The translations under genes and the position numbers were made by a program. A stretch of 64,000 nt of DNA from Exophiala sp. HKRS030 (taxonomy: Eukaryota; Ascomycota; Eurotiomycetes; Chaetothyriales; Herpotrichiellaceae), in contig JAHWDD010000008.1 in NCBI GenBank assembly GCA_023897205.1, positions 620,001 to 684,000 of the forward strand, written 5' to 3'. Position 1 is the stretch's first letter. Each line of letters opens with the position of its first letter. The notes under the pieces are model-generated. The model was not told where the DNA came from. It did no database searches and saw only the letters and a list, made by a program, of their open reading frames with translations. Shown here in pieces: positions 33,980-45,589 of the stretch.

Positions 33980-36091
33980 ATGGATACTCCTTCAAAAGAA
34001 GCTGCAGCTGTTGAGCAGTCTTCCATCGTCCAGATCGAGGACGCAAAGGGCGACGGACGATCAAATGAGGAGGATATTTTGATCGTGACCACTGAAAACC
34101 CCTACGGTGAAATCAACTTTATTGGGACTTTCATCGCCATCGCGCTCTCTATCATCGGCGCATATGGTGGTTGGGTCATGCCTGCAACCTCTCTGTCAAA
34201 CATCAACGCGGATATCGGTGCGTCGCTCGCTCGTGCTTCTGTGGTCTCCATCTTTGCAACTGCTCGTGAAGAGGTCGCTGACAAACCCATACCTGTAGGT
34301 CCGTCTGCCGATATCAACTGGGTGGCGCTCGTGTGGACGCTCTGTACTGGTATAGGCTTCACCCTTGTGGGCAGGCTTTCCGACATCTTTGGTCGACGGT
34401 ACTTTTTCATCGCTTCCGCCGTTCTTGCAACCATCGGGTGCATCGTCGCCTCTCGGGCTCAGACAGTCAAACAGCTGATTGGAGCCAATGTTCTAATCGG
34501 CCTGGCAGCCGCTGCCCAGTCGTCTTTCAACTATGTGGTATCGGAGCTTGTTCCTGTAAAGCATCGGTTCTATGCCCTTTTCTTGATCTACTTCGCTGGT
34601 ATCCCGATTATGGCATTTGGTCCGATTTGGGCACGGCTCTTTATCACACAGACTGGACAAAGCTGGAGATGGATTTACTATATGATGATTATTCTCAGTG
34701 GGTCTTCTCCTCCAACCGGTCATGATATCCACTGACGCACTAGACTTTGTCAATGTCGTGTTGTGGACGACGTTTTACCATCCACCAGACTTTGCCCATC
34801 TGCACCGAAACAAATCAAAGTTAGAAGAACTCAAAGAGATTGACATTGGCGGCATCTTCCTCTTCACTGTCGGCTTGCTTCTTTTTATCATGGGCTTGTC
34901 CTGGGGGGGTGTTCAATATGCTTGGACGTCGGCTCATGTTCTCTGCACAATTATCATCGGCGGTGTACTGGTGATCGCGTTTGTGTTCTACGGTACGTAC
35001 CCTTCGAAAAACTGAAGACCAACTCTGACCATCGTCAATAGAACTCTACATGCCACTCAAACGTCCAATTGTACCAATGCACCTTTTCAAGAATCGAGAT
35101 TACTCAGCGCTGATCGTTGTGACGACGGTGGGTGGCATGATGTATTTTTCCATCAGTGGTAAGGACTAGCTTCTATGATCCAAAGTCACCATGATGTCGA
35201 CCTGACCAAGGTTCAGCTATCTATCCAGCGATGGTTTCCACCATTTTCACGTCGAACATCGTATATGGCGGTGTCCTCTCCACCAGTGTCACGGCCGGTA
35301 CAATCCTCGGCCAACTGATCGGCACCGCAACAGCGGTTGTTGGCGGCCATATGAAGCTGAAACTAGTGGTGGCCTGTGTCCTTATGACGGCCTTCAACGG
35401 CGGTGTTGGAGGCGCAGAACAGAGTAAGGCTATTGCTACTACCTTGAGCTGTCTAGGTGCTATCATGGTTGGGATTCTCGAGGGTTATGCCTGTGGGCTC
35501 GTCACCATCGTTATCGACGACCAGAAGGAGCTCGGTGCCGCTGGGGGTATATTCGGCAGCGTACGAACCCTTGGATCAGTGGTGTCAAGTAAGCTCCCCT
35601 GTCATCTGTCTTCTGGTCACTTGCAGTTTCTGTGCTCCTTTCGGCCTCCGAAACTTGGAATTGCTCTAACTTTTCGTACAGCGGCTATATTCACTTCGAT
35701 CGAGAACAATAAAGTCTCCCAGCATTTTGCCAACGATGTCGTCCCTGCTCTTATTCGAGCCGGGCTAACAGCCTCCTCGGCCGAGTCATTCGTCGGAGCA
35801 TACACGGCTGGTGACGTCGCCGCACTTCAGAAAATCCCCGGCATCACAGACGCCATCATTGCTACCGGAACTGCAGCAATTAAGCAGGCTTATTCAAAGG
35901 CCTTTTCGATGGTCTTTCTAGCCAGTATTGCTTTCGGCGGATGTGCCATCATTGCAGCCTTGTTTGTGCCCAATGTGGACGACAGGATGACGCATGATGT
36001 GGTTCGCCGACTGGAAGCGAGTGGATTGGGAAGATTAGGAGGCAAGAAAAGCAGTAATGCTGCCGCAAACGATGCTGGGAGCAAGGCTTGA
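33980..36091 (+). CDS. MFS transporter, TRI12/fungal efflux type (594 aa)
   Basis: A 14-helix-class fungal efflux pump of the plasma membrane. Six exons: 33980-34217, 34299-34697, 34744-34992, 35042-35158, 35217-35588, 35682-36091. The first (81 nt) and last (93 nt) introns are multiples of three and stop-free, so unspliced reading is possible; removing them gives NADIGPSADINWVALVWTL and VVSTAIFTSIEN, the expected family sequence. GRLSDIFGRRYFF is the loop 2-3 signature. A TRI12-like fold is recognised from the N-terminal GPSxxINWV block and the LFYHPP-like segment after helix 6. It probably exports a substrate, intermediate or toxic product of the island, which is inference. Confidence 0.9.
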
Positions 36092-36821
36092 TGTGTCTGA
36101 ATTGGTAACAGAATGACCCAGCTTCGTACTTGCGCAACGTGCCGATGAAGAGTGAGCCAGTATAACATCTTGACTCTCGACACCACTACTATTTACAATT
36201 ACAACAAGGGGACATTGACAATGATTTTGAGTTTTACTTTGCGATAGGATCGTATCTCTTCGTGCTGAACGCTTGGCACATAGACGACCTTGGGAATCAC
36301 TACTAGAAAAACCCTTCCGTCCAACTATTTGCTCCACCCCTGTGATACACGATAAATCTCAACTCGAGAGCTTTGCTGCTTGTATCTCTATAACGGGCTG
36401 AATGGCTGAACGAAATGCCAATGGGACACGGCCGGCGTAATTTCACGCTACTCATCGTCCTGCCGGTACCGTATCGTTTGCTGGACATTTCATACAATCA
36501 AGCCTGATTCGATCTTGTTCAGTCTGATGTTCAGTTATCTCCGCTCCTTTGTCCACACAGTCTTCTGTCAAAGTTCTGGGATAGCTACGTTAGGCCGTTG
36601 TCTTGTGAAAAAGAACGGCCCCGAGCCTGCAGCCAAGTTTGGGGGCCTCTCTCTAGATGCATGACTGCCGCTCGGAAGTGAGATATCCGCAGGACTTAGG
36701 ACCGGCTATCCGTCTATGCCGAGCCTTTTGATATCAATCTGGTGTCAGTCCAAGAAGGAACAACAGGATCCTGCGTTGCTGAGCTCTACAAAAAAGACTG
36801 TCCACATGTCCAAACAGCAAG
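36092..36821. other. intergenic between transporter and dioxygenase
   Basis: About 0.7 kb with no supported gene. It holds the dioxygenase promoter. Nothing regulatory was recognised. Confidence 0.35.
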
Positions 36822-38045
36822 ATGGCCGAGAAGCAAGCAGTAGGCTCCATAAACTCGAGAGAGGGAGAAACACTCAAGTACACATACCCTCCAGAAACCA
36901 AGGCGGACCGTGAGTACCATGTGATCCAGATGTTAATATCCCACGGCTCACCTGGCTGCAGTGGACTATGCAGACCTCGTGGCATTGGACCTTTCTTTGT
37001 TTGACTCCCCTAGGGGGGTTGAACGGCTGGCCGATCAACTGAAGAACGCCGTCGAGAACACCGGTACGTAGAGTCTTGGCTGGCAGTACTACAGTAAGCC
37101 TGGACTGACTGGCTTTGCCTAGGGTTCTTTTATATCACCAACTTTGGACTCTCCCAGGCAGAGATCGACCACCAGTTTGCGATTGCCAAGGAGGTCTTTG
37201 ATCTACCTCTGTCAGAAAAGCTCAAGTACGAAGCCAATCTGGAAATGGATGGCTACGTTGGCTATAGGCCTTCGGGAAATCGTGAACTTGTACCGGGAGT
37301 TTTTGACAACATTGAGGTATATGGCTTTGACCAGTTCAATTCCTATCGGAGGCGTCGAGAGCTACCTCCTGTCGTCGAACAGAACCTTTCCAGTATAGAA
37401 AAAGTATCGCGACATCTTCACATCGAAGTCGGGGGCAAGTTGCTGCGCTTGATCTCGATCGTGCTCGGGCTCCCGGAGGACTACTTTCTTTCGAGACATC
37501 GCTACGACCACAAAGGGGGTTGCAATTTGAGATACCTCAAGTATGGGGCGAGATCGGCCGAGGAAGTGGAGAAGCTTGGTGAGACGCCCTCCGTTCGTGG
37601 CCACACTGACTTCGGCACGTTGACGTTCCTTCTCCGGCAACCGGTGGCGGGGCTCCAGGTCAACACACCAGACGGGCAATGGAAGTATGTCAAAGCTCAC
37701 CCGGCAAGTATTACCGTCAATGTTGCGGACATGATGGATTTTGTCACTGGGGGCTACCTCAGGAGCAGCGTCCACAGGGTGCTGTCACCGCCCGCGGATC
37801 AGGCACGCCTGGACAGAATAGGGGTGGTGTACTTCTTGCGATACGAAGACGACGTGGCGTTACGCCGAGTCGATAGTCCCATCCTGAAGGACTGGGGCTC
37901 CAGGTCTCGGCTGGGCGAGGCGAGTGGAATCACAGCCGGAGAATGGGTCAAGGCACGAACAAGTGACAACGCCAAAATGACGGCCATCTACCTCAATCAC
38001 GAGCCCCAGGTCGCGGGTGGTATCAAGGTCAAGAACTACGCGTGA
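36822..38045 (+). CDS. 2-oxoglutarate/Fe(II)-dependent dioxygenase, isopenicillin-N-synthase type (370 aa)
   Basis: Exons 36822-36909, 36962-37063 and 37123-38045. The N-terminal DIOX_N part reads NTGFFYITNFGLSQAEID after splicing. The jelly-roll core carries the iron ligands H224 and D226 (GHTDFGTLTFLL) and H281 (SSVHRVLSP). R295 (DRIGVVYFLR) is the likely 2-oxoglutarate anchor, in an R-x-G context where R-x-S is usual. A hydroxylation, desaturation or ring modification of the island's compound would fit, but the substrate cannot be read. Its 2-oxoglutarate requirement is met by central metabolism. It has no neighbour closer than 700 nt. Confidence 0.9.
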
Positions 38046-39218
38046 GTCAGTGTGGATGAAGTTTTTCTGTTAGCAGTTTATGTAGCACAGGACGATGAAA
38101 AGCCGGTCCGGGGGAAGAAGGAGTACCTATACCTCGAAAGATTGGATCCCTGTCTGATATGAGACGCCTCTGTGGGCCCCTTGTCATGTTTTTGGACTGC
38201 AGCTCTTCCTTGGACACCCTCGGCCACAGCTAGTCTATTCTTCAGTGAGCTGGCCCTCGGATGACCAGCTATGCCTTTTTGACCTGAGGAATGACTGGGT
38301 ACTTTGATTTGCAGCTGTAGCATTACAATACCGAAAGCGGATTTTGGAGCCTGGAAGGATGATACATCACCGGCATAAGGGACATCCTCTCATACCACCG
38401 AGATTGTACCCAAGTAGCCTGTTCAATTCTCCCCAGGGGGCTGCTCGGAGAGCAACCGGTCCATTTTGGGAACATACCTGCATCACTGTTATCCTTCGCC
38501 TTTGCTTTGCCGTCGCACCTCATCCTCTCGCCTTATCTACTATTGGTCACACGAGAATCTTCAAGACCCGGCGCCCCAGTCTTCTACGGAGGCAGGAAGC
38601 TCATTCGAGTGGAAAATACGCCGATCACGGTGCACTATTCGGCTACTGGCAACCGAATGTTCGTCGCACGGGCTTTAGCATGAGCACGCCGATGATATGG
38701 CCAGGACCGTCGGCTTGACTGCTGCGTGCTTGAAATACACTACATACGGCTTCGGAGCAGCCTACTATTCGCGGCCACTGCGTCGCTGCATTCGAGACTC
38801 GCAAATACCCGCTCACTCATGCCGGCTCTCCAAACCTAGGGGTGGTATACAGCATGTACCTGTTGTCCTGTACCAACGATTGGCATATTCGCAGGTTGGT
38901 GTGACGGCCTTATCCGCCAAGAGATCTAATGATTCCCTGGTAATCGCTGACCATAGGTTTCCATCGGAAGATTGAAGGAAATCCGAACAAACTGTTATTC
39001 GTATTCTCCCCTTCGTTGTCTGATTTAATCTCTGTCACGTGAAGCATTTGCTACAGCCTACCACTAGAACATGTTGCTTTCTGCCTCAGGGCCTGTCGTC
39101 AACATGGTCCTATATACCACGGCGGCCAACAGCCCCCACAGCGTCCAAGATTACACTACCTCCGCATCATCCCATGGATTTTGGAAGTGTCAAAACATTG
39201 CTACTGCGGGTGCGAGGC
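38046..39218. other. long intergenic stretch between convergent dioxygenase and transporter
   Basis: 1.2 kb between the ends of two convergent genes. It has several open frames of 70-125 codons on both strands with no recognisable motif, so I see no gene. It may hold a decayed gene that I cannot identify. Confidence 0.35.
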
Positions 39219-41125
39219 CTAAGAGGTTTTCTCTTCATTGACAATTTCCTTGCGATGATAGACTCTTCGGGGAACATACCCCGTCAGGTACTTGTCGACA
39301 TCAGTCAAACATACGGCTGCAATAACAGCGACAAGGCCAACCGCCAAGGCAGCATAGTAGACGTAGGCGTAGGCTGCAGCTTGGGCGTACGCCGAAGCAG
39401 ACGTGACCGCCACGATGATGGCGAAGTTGATACCTTCGACGCTCTGGAAGGCCGATGCCGTCCCAGCGGCTATCGCGGCGTATAAATCGGGGAGTGAAGA
39501 TTGAGGGAGACCAGCCTCTATCGCCGCTGGTGTGACGTATTCCGGAAGCATCTGGGACACTTTGCTGCTCAGGATCGCGATGTAAATGGCGGTGAAGATG
39601 GATCCAGCAATGTTCCGATTCGCACAGCAGACGGCTAAAACCAAGTCAGTAGGTGCTGTCGTATGAGCTCAAAGGAAGCTCACCAAAACCAACCCCCAGA
39701 TCTTCGTCCGGCAGGATATACTGCACCATCAGGGTTGAGGCGATTTCCAACCATCCTGTGGTTAACGACGTGAAACACATCAGGGCGATTGCAGTAGTCA
39801 GGTTGTCAGGATTGCAGACTGAGACTGCTCCACTGAAAGCCGCCATCCAGCAAGCGCCAAAAATGACCTTCCACTTGACCTTCCTGTGCCAGGTGGTCAA
39901 TGGAGACAGGATCAGAATGCCAACGAGATTGCTGAGACTGATGATGTTGGCAAGCCAGCCCGACTGCTGCCAGGTCAGGTTTGCCCCGTAGATATTACTG
40001 ACTTCTGTGGGCCAGACGATGTTAAGCGCCGTATACGAGGTGCCAGAAGTAGCCGAGAGAATGGCGCAGCAGGTGAATCCCCGGAGATCCTTGTAGAGAC
40101 GTAAGGGTATGATTGGATATTGCACGCCCGAATATGCTTCCCATAAGCAAAAGGCGACCATGGTGACGAAACCAGAGATTAGGAGGCCTAGGATCGTGGC
40201 AGATTGCCACGGGAGAGGTTGGCCTCCCCAGGCGACTCCAAGGAGGAACAGGCAAAGACCCGCAACAAGGAGGAAGAGCCCCACGAAATCGATGTTTTTG
40301 ATCTCGTCCAATCGCCTGCGCTCCGAACTGTGAAGCATCTTGAACGTTGGAGGATGATAGAACAAGCCGAAACAGCAGAGGGACAGAGCTGTTTGCAAGG
40401 TCAGCACTGTCATTCACATGAGAAAGATGCGGTCATCTACCGTTCAGGATGATTCCGATGTAGTATATCCATCGCCAGGTAGAGACGTGCACAAGGCGGA
40501 CGGAGAGGTACGCTGAAAAGTTCAGCGGAAGGATGCAGGCATTCATGATCATTGTGACCCAGAACTTGTACTTATTTGGGACAATTTCACCGAGGAGCAG
40601 GGGATACGATGCGGCGATGCCTGAGCCCAGTCCGAGGAGAACATTGGCGCCGATCAACTGGTTCATATTGTGTGCGGTCGCTGCGACAATGCCGCCAATC
40701 AAGCTGATCAAGTTTGCTCCGACTGCAAAATAACGTCGACCAAAGCGATCCGAGAGTCGCCCAAAGACGAGCAGACTGATAGGTTGGCAGAGACTCCAGA
40801 CAATGGAGAACAGGCTGGAGTTGCCAGTGTTTTTCATGTCGGCACTAATGGTGGTCAAGACAGCTGCTGGGCCGATGAACATCCAGTAACTTCCGCAGAC
40901 AAAACACGCGACGGAGAAGACAGTCCCAACAATGGGAGGGCTCCAAAAGTAGCGACTTGGGAGATCTGCCATGTCTGACGAGAGTGCGACCGAGCGTTCA
41001 TGGTCGATGGCCTTCTGCTCCTCTACGGTGAGATGGCGTCCGCCGGCGCGTTGGTATTCAGCCTCTACATCCCCGGTCTTGGTCTCCTCCACGACATTTT
41101 CCTGTGCTTGACTGGGTTGCGCCAT
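39219..41125 (-). CDS. second TRI12-type MFS transporter (601 aa)
   Basis: Minus-strand exons are 41125-40441, 40388-39684 and 39634-39219, with introns of 52 and 49 nt. The loop signature is GRLSDRFGRRYF. LFYHPPTFKMLHSSERRRLDEIKNIDFVG after helix 6 is the TRI12-like linker also seen in the transporter at 33980. The final helix region ends with a basic tail. The ATG at 41125 (MAQPSQAQENVVEETKTGD) starts a hydrophilic cytosolic head of about 45 residues; the longer frame upstream is non-coding in character. It is divergent from the BVMO at 41554 across 428 nt, so import or export may be co-regulated with that enzyme. Confidence 0.9.
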
Positions 41126-41553
41126 GGATTTCTGCTTGGGGCGTCCTGTTCCTGAGCAGTCACGGTTTGTAGATTGAACTGGTGACTTGCAACTCAGAAA
41201 GCAAAGAGGTTTTGACCCCGATAGTGTGAGCTTTCCAGGGACGCAGAAGTCAACGAAAGGGTAAGCCGAAGTCCTCCAAAAAAGGTTATCAGCAATTAGC
41301 AGATTGCCTCGCCGATTATCTCCCCGTGCGGTGAAGGATAATGGGCCCGATGACTGAGCTTCCGATCGAGGACGACCAAAGCTAGCGCGAACTTGCATTC
41401 TGGAGACGGGAATGTGTCCGGTGAGAAACTAGCAAATCACGGTAACCACTACCCGAGCGGGATTCGGAGGATATTTATGCTATCGAGCCAAGGAAGCCAG
41501 GGACCTCATCCAACAATCTTGACAAGTAGCAGATACGAACCAAGTCAGCAACA
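41126..41553. promoter_or_regulatory. shared divergent promoter of transporter and BVMO
   Basis: 428 nt between two start codons. TATTTA at 41472-41477 lies about 77 nt before the BVMO ATG. GGGATTCGG near 41459 is repeated before the BVMO at 7125. Common regulation by a cluster regulator is inferred only from the arrangement. Confidence 0.5.
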
Positions 41554-43377
41554 ATGACTGAAAGCGAGGAACATATCTCAGACCATCTCACTGGGGACCG
41601 GGGAAATGTCGACGGGAATCTATATGCCTCGATGAATGGAGTACACGCTTCAGCCATCGAGAAAGCTCACCATAGCGTTGATCGAGGGCATAAGAAAGTC
41701 GTTGTTGTGGGGGCTGGGGTGGCCGGCATAACTCAAGCCGCCACCCTCCTCAAAAACGGCGCCGTCACACTCCCAGACCTACTCATTTTCGACGTGTTGG
41801 GCGGATTCGGCGGAGTTTGGGAGAAGAATAGGTACCCTGGGTGCGCATGTGATGTGCCAGCTTTGATGTATTCAAGCCGGATGATGATCAACACTGGTAA
41901 GGAGGTCGTGTATAACCCTCGCTATCCCTACTGATACGTGTGACAGAGTACACCCATACTTACGCGACACGGGACCAGATTCAGATGTTCTATGACCGCA
42001 TGGCCCGTTCGTACAGCCTCGAAAAGTGTACTCAATTCAGGACCTTTGTTAAATCGTGCAGGTGGGACGACGACAAATTCATCTGGCATGTCGAGACCGA
42101 GAACCAAGGCACCAGAAATCTGGAACACTGGACGGCCGATGTTGTCGTCCATGCTATCGGAAACCTGGATCGGCCCAAGTTTGGAGGCATTCCTGGACTG
42201 GAGGACTTCGACGGTCCCTATTGGCACACGTCCGCTTGGAGAGACGATGTTGATCTAACGGGGAAAAAGGTGGCCGTGGTTGGGTGTGGTCCCAGCGCCG
42301 CTCAAATCATTCCAGAGATTGTGGACAAGGTGGAGCATTTGACAGTCTACATGCGGACGCCGCCAATGGTTTTGCCGAGAGAAGACTATCGACATTCTGA
42401 GTGCGTTTCCCCGACACCTTTGGTCACCCAAGCATGATGCGACTACTAACTTGCCGTAGTGCCTTTATGTGGTGCATGAGACACTTGCCCTTGTTCGCCA
42501 TCGGCGTGCGCTTTTTGGAGATCTTGAAAGGGTACATCTTCGGACAACTTCTCGTGACCGAAGGCAGTTGGCTGAACGAGTCCTTCACCAACAAGGGCCT
42601 TGCCTTTCTCGAGCAACAAGTCCAAGATCGGAATCTGCGAGAGCTCCTGCGGCCGGACTTCAAATGTAAGACCCCTGCTGTGTCTCCGATGCTGATCGGG
42701 AGCTGACGTGGGCCATGGCGACAGTTCTCTGCAAGCGACCGCTTTTTTTAAACAGCTTTTATCCGTCCTTGATGAAACCAAACTGCACACTGGCGAGAGA
42801 AACGCTCGTTCGTTATATAAAGACCGGCGTCATATCCCGGGATCGAACGACAAATGAGGAACGCCGGCGGGACTTTGATGTTATTATCGTCGGCACAGGC
42901 TTCAACGTGTCGCAATTCCTCGACCACGAAGAAGTCACCGGTCGCCAGGGAATAGATCTTCAGGAACAATGGAAGGCCTTTCCCTCCAGTATTTACGGCG
43001 TCGCAACCTCAAATTTCCCAAACTTCTTCTACTGCAATGGACCAAATGCCAACACCTTCTCATCCAACATTCACGACATCAATGAACTGGCGTCCAAGTT
43101 TGTCTCCATGTGCGTCAAGGAGATATTCAGACGTGGAAAGGACGGTAGGAAATTTGCCATGATGCCAGAGTCCACATTCGAACGTGAATACAACGAGGAA
43201 ATCCAACGTAAACTCAGCAACATTGTCATGCAGAATCCCAATTGTGGAAATTCTACCGTCAAGGACAAGAACAACCACAACACAGTTCTACATCATCGAC
43301 ATATATTGGTCATGAAATGGAGACTCCGCCACATCAACTGGAAAGAATGGGTCACTCTGGAAGCAACCACATCATGA
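41554..43377 (+). CDS. Baeyer-Villiger-type FAD monooxygenase, paralogue of 15168-16931 (551 aa)
   Basis: Exons 41554-41896, 41947-42400, 42460-42665 and 42725-43377. GAGVAG (53-58) binds FAD, GGVWEKNRYPGCACDVPAL follows, and the fingerprint FDGPYWHTSAW (202-212) is intact. GCGPSAAQ marks the NADPH fold; the FATG motif reads VGTGFN. The protein has the same length as its paralogue, the 454-nt second exon is conserved exactly, and a third intron (42666-42724) is present only here. The C-terminal segment SIYGVATSNFPNFFYCNGPNAN is nearly identical in both. Duplication within the island, with later intron gain or loss, is the simplest explanation. This is the last enzyme gene of the island. Confidence 0.92.
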
Positions 43378-44026
43378 GAGTACAAAACCACCCGGAGAAC
43401 CATAAAAGCAAAATCTGTGACACATGCTCATCAGACGCACATGGTGTTTGTGTTTGGATTGGTCCCCATCTTCAATAGACATGCGTAGAATTACAGACAC
43501 TTGAAAATAGCCCCAATGCTCACTTTGGCGAAAATAGAGCTCAAATAATTCATGCTATCATTTACCTCTCGATTTTTCTTAGGAGTAAGATTTTGGGCGC
43601 CTAGACGGGCCTATAAAAGGAGTGGCTGAGGCTAGTACAAGGTCTCGACTTGTAAAGACTGTCCGGCGGAGAACGCCGCCTAGGTGGCCTCTAGACCGTC
43701 TAACACTTCATCAATCCTTCGTGGTCAGACTGGCCACATTTCTCAATGCTTGATCAGCAATTAAATGTTTCTGCCTGAGTCCAGGATGACGCTTAAATCT
43801 CAACAGCCTCCCACCTCCTCTTCCCTCCATCCCTTGTGGAGGGGCCAGAAGTTATCATGCATGATATGGAGTTTTGATCAGATATAGCCGCTGTCCTCGC
43901 CGTTCGACTGTTTTACCGACGTATTGTTTATGATCGTGGTCCTAGCCATTCATTAATGTATTGTTCACATGCACTCAGTCAGCAGCTTGGTCGGCTTAGT
44001 GACAGTGACACAAATAAATTCAAAAA
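43378..44026 (+). promoter_or_regulatory. island edge and promoter of the coiled-coil gene
   Basis: About 650 nt, AT-richer than the flanks. TATAAAAG at 43612-43619 is a good TATA box but lies 400 nt before the ATG at 44027, which would imply a long leader. No gene seen. Confidence 0.4.
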
Positions 44027-45589
44027 ATGTTTCGAATCAAGGAGGCCATTTCCGGCCTGACTGTTAATCACAACAACAGCCATCCACCTGAGCCTGAATT
44101 CGATGAAGATATATCAGATGAATTGGCGGATCAAGTTACACCTCTGGCCAGCACCGCTGTAGCTACCGTACAAGATGCCATGCTTCTCCCGTCTGCGGCG
44201 TCTTGGTTACGAGACGAGGAAGGTGTTGGCTCAACAAGGCACAGCCGCGCTTCTTCAATTGTTTCGACACGGACAAAGTACTCTACCAATTCAATGCAGG
44301 AGGATGCGCGGAGTATCAATATCGATGTCGGTGGACAACGTTTCAGAATTAGCCGGGATGGCTCGACCATTACCAACGATGACCCTCCACCGTACGCACC
44401 GCCGGCCGAAATGATCCGCTTCTTCAACGCCGAAGACATGGCGGAAGGAGACATTGTACGACACCCTCAAAACATTGATGATTTTGATCCAGGTGCTAGA
44501 AGCGTCACCCCGCGGTCCAGTGTCGCCGCCCTCAACCTCGAACCTGGTATGAGGGCCAATATACTAGACCCTTTAGAATTTGACATGCTGTCTCCTCCGG
44601 TGGTCAGTGGCCAGCGTGGCCAGCGCTCATTGTCTGTAAGCCTGGTCGAGAACTCGGAGCAAGACGGAACCCCTCGTGCTCGCAGGCCATCTTACGACGA
44701 CACGTCAGATACTCCCAGAAATAGGACAACATCTCGCCAGGCGGACCTGCCTCCTACAGGTAGTTCTATCATGCCTTCACGGAACCGTCGAAGAGGGCTC
44801 TTTAGCCGCCTGCCGCCTCTGGATACCTCCGGGAGCAATGGAGGTACAACAACCACAGCTGGGATCCAACGACAAGGACGGTCCCTGACCAGATCATCAG
44901 ATGGTCTTGCTCAGGTCCGATCAGCGGGCGCTATACTATCGACTGGACCGGAGCTCCGCGCGCGGCCGCGATCACCAGACTATATCGGGAGGGGTGCCAA
45001 TGCAAGGTTTCCCCTCCCACCTGGGACACAAACAATGCAAAGTTCGGGTCACATGCATGAGGATCATGATCCCGCTCCTCCTCCTCCTCCTCCGTCGCAG
45101 CAACTGTCAGTGATGGGGATCGGGGATAATGACGATCTCAGAGGCGGCAATGCCACACCAAGTCACACGCCCTTACCCATGGACACTGAGAATGACATCA
45201 GTCTTCACTATGCGAAGATGATGAGAAAACTCGACTACACGCATCGCAAAGTCTTGCACACCAAGGACAAGGAAATGGCCGAACTACGCGAGAGGCTGCA
45301 CGAGAAGGATACCGTTCTGCGGCAACAACTGCGGGCCAAGGACTTTTTGATCGAAGATCTGCGGAAGAGACTGTCCAACCTGGAGGAGAACGTCGAGGGT
45401 ATGCTCGAGAGAGCGAGAAACGAGGTCGAAGACGTCTGGGAATCGCGCTGGAAGGACCGCGATTTCCACCTCCGGGAGAGGATGCGCCGCATCGAGGAAG
45501 ATGCCCAGACGACCGTGGAACGAGCTCGAGCCGATCATGCGTCGTCGTCTGGCGATGGCAACAGCGATAGTTCCCTCACGCCTAGTTGA
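44027..45589 (+). CDS. unrecognised low-complexity protein with C-terminal coiled coil (520 aa)
   Basis: Single exon, ATG at 44027. The family is not recognised. The first 380 residues are rich in S, R, P, D and G and look disordered, with a PPPYAPP stretch (a PPxY-type WW ligand) near residue 124 and a run of seven prolines before SQQLSVMG. From about residue 390 to 505 there is a highly charged, heptad-like helix (MRKLDYTHRKVL, then MAELRERLHEKDTVLRQQLR, ending RMRRIEEDAQTTVERARADH), which predicts a long coiled coil. No signal peptide or membrane helix. A cytoskeletal or scaffold role is possible but unproven. Codon use and organisation look like ordinary fungal core sequence. Confidence 0.75.
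   Translation: MFRIKEAISGLTVNHNNSHPPEPEFDEDISDELADQVTPLASTAVATVQDAMLLPSAASWLRDEEGVGSTRHSRASSIVSTRTKYSTNSMQEDARSINIDVGGQRFRISRDGSTITNDDPPPYAPPAEMIRFFNAEDMAEGDIVRHPQNIDDFDPGARSVTPRSSVAALNLEPGMRANILDPLEFDMLSPPVVSGQRGQRSLSVSLVENSEQDGTPRARRPSYDDTSDTPRNRTTSRQADLPPTGSSIMPSRNRRRGLFSRLPPLDTSGSNGGTTTTAGIQRQGRSLTRSSDGLAQVRSAGAILSTGPELRARPRSPDYIGRGANARFPLPPGTQTMQSSGHMHEDHDPAPPPPPPSQQLSVMGIGDNDDLRGGNATPSHTPLPMDTENDISLHYAKMMRKLDYTHRKVLHTKDKEMAELRERLHEKDTVLRQQLRAKDFLIEDLRKRLSNLEENVEGMLERARNEVEDVWESRWKDRDFHLRERMRRIEEDAQTTVERARADHASSSGDGNSDSSLTPS

Noticed and set aside
1..43377. Interpretation as a secondary-metabolite biosynthetic cluster
   Set aside because: No scaffold-forming enzyme (PKS, NRPS, terpene synthase, DMATS) is visible in 43 kb; kept open only because the left edge is cut.
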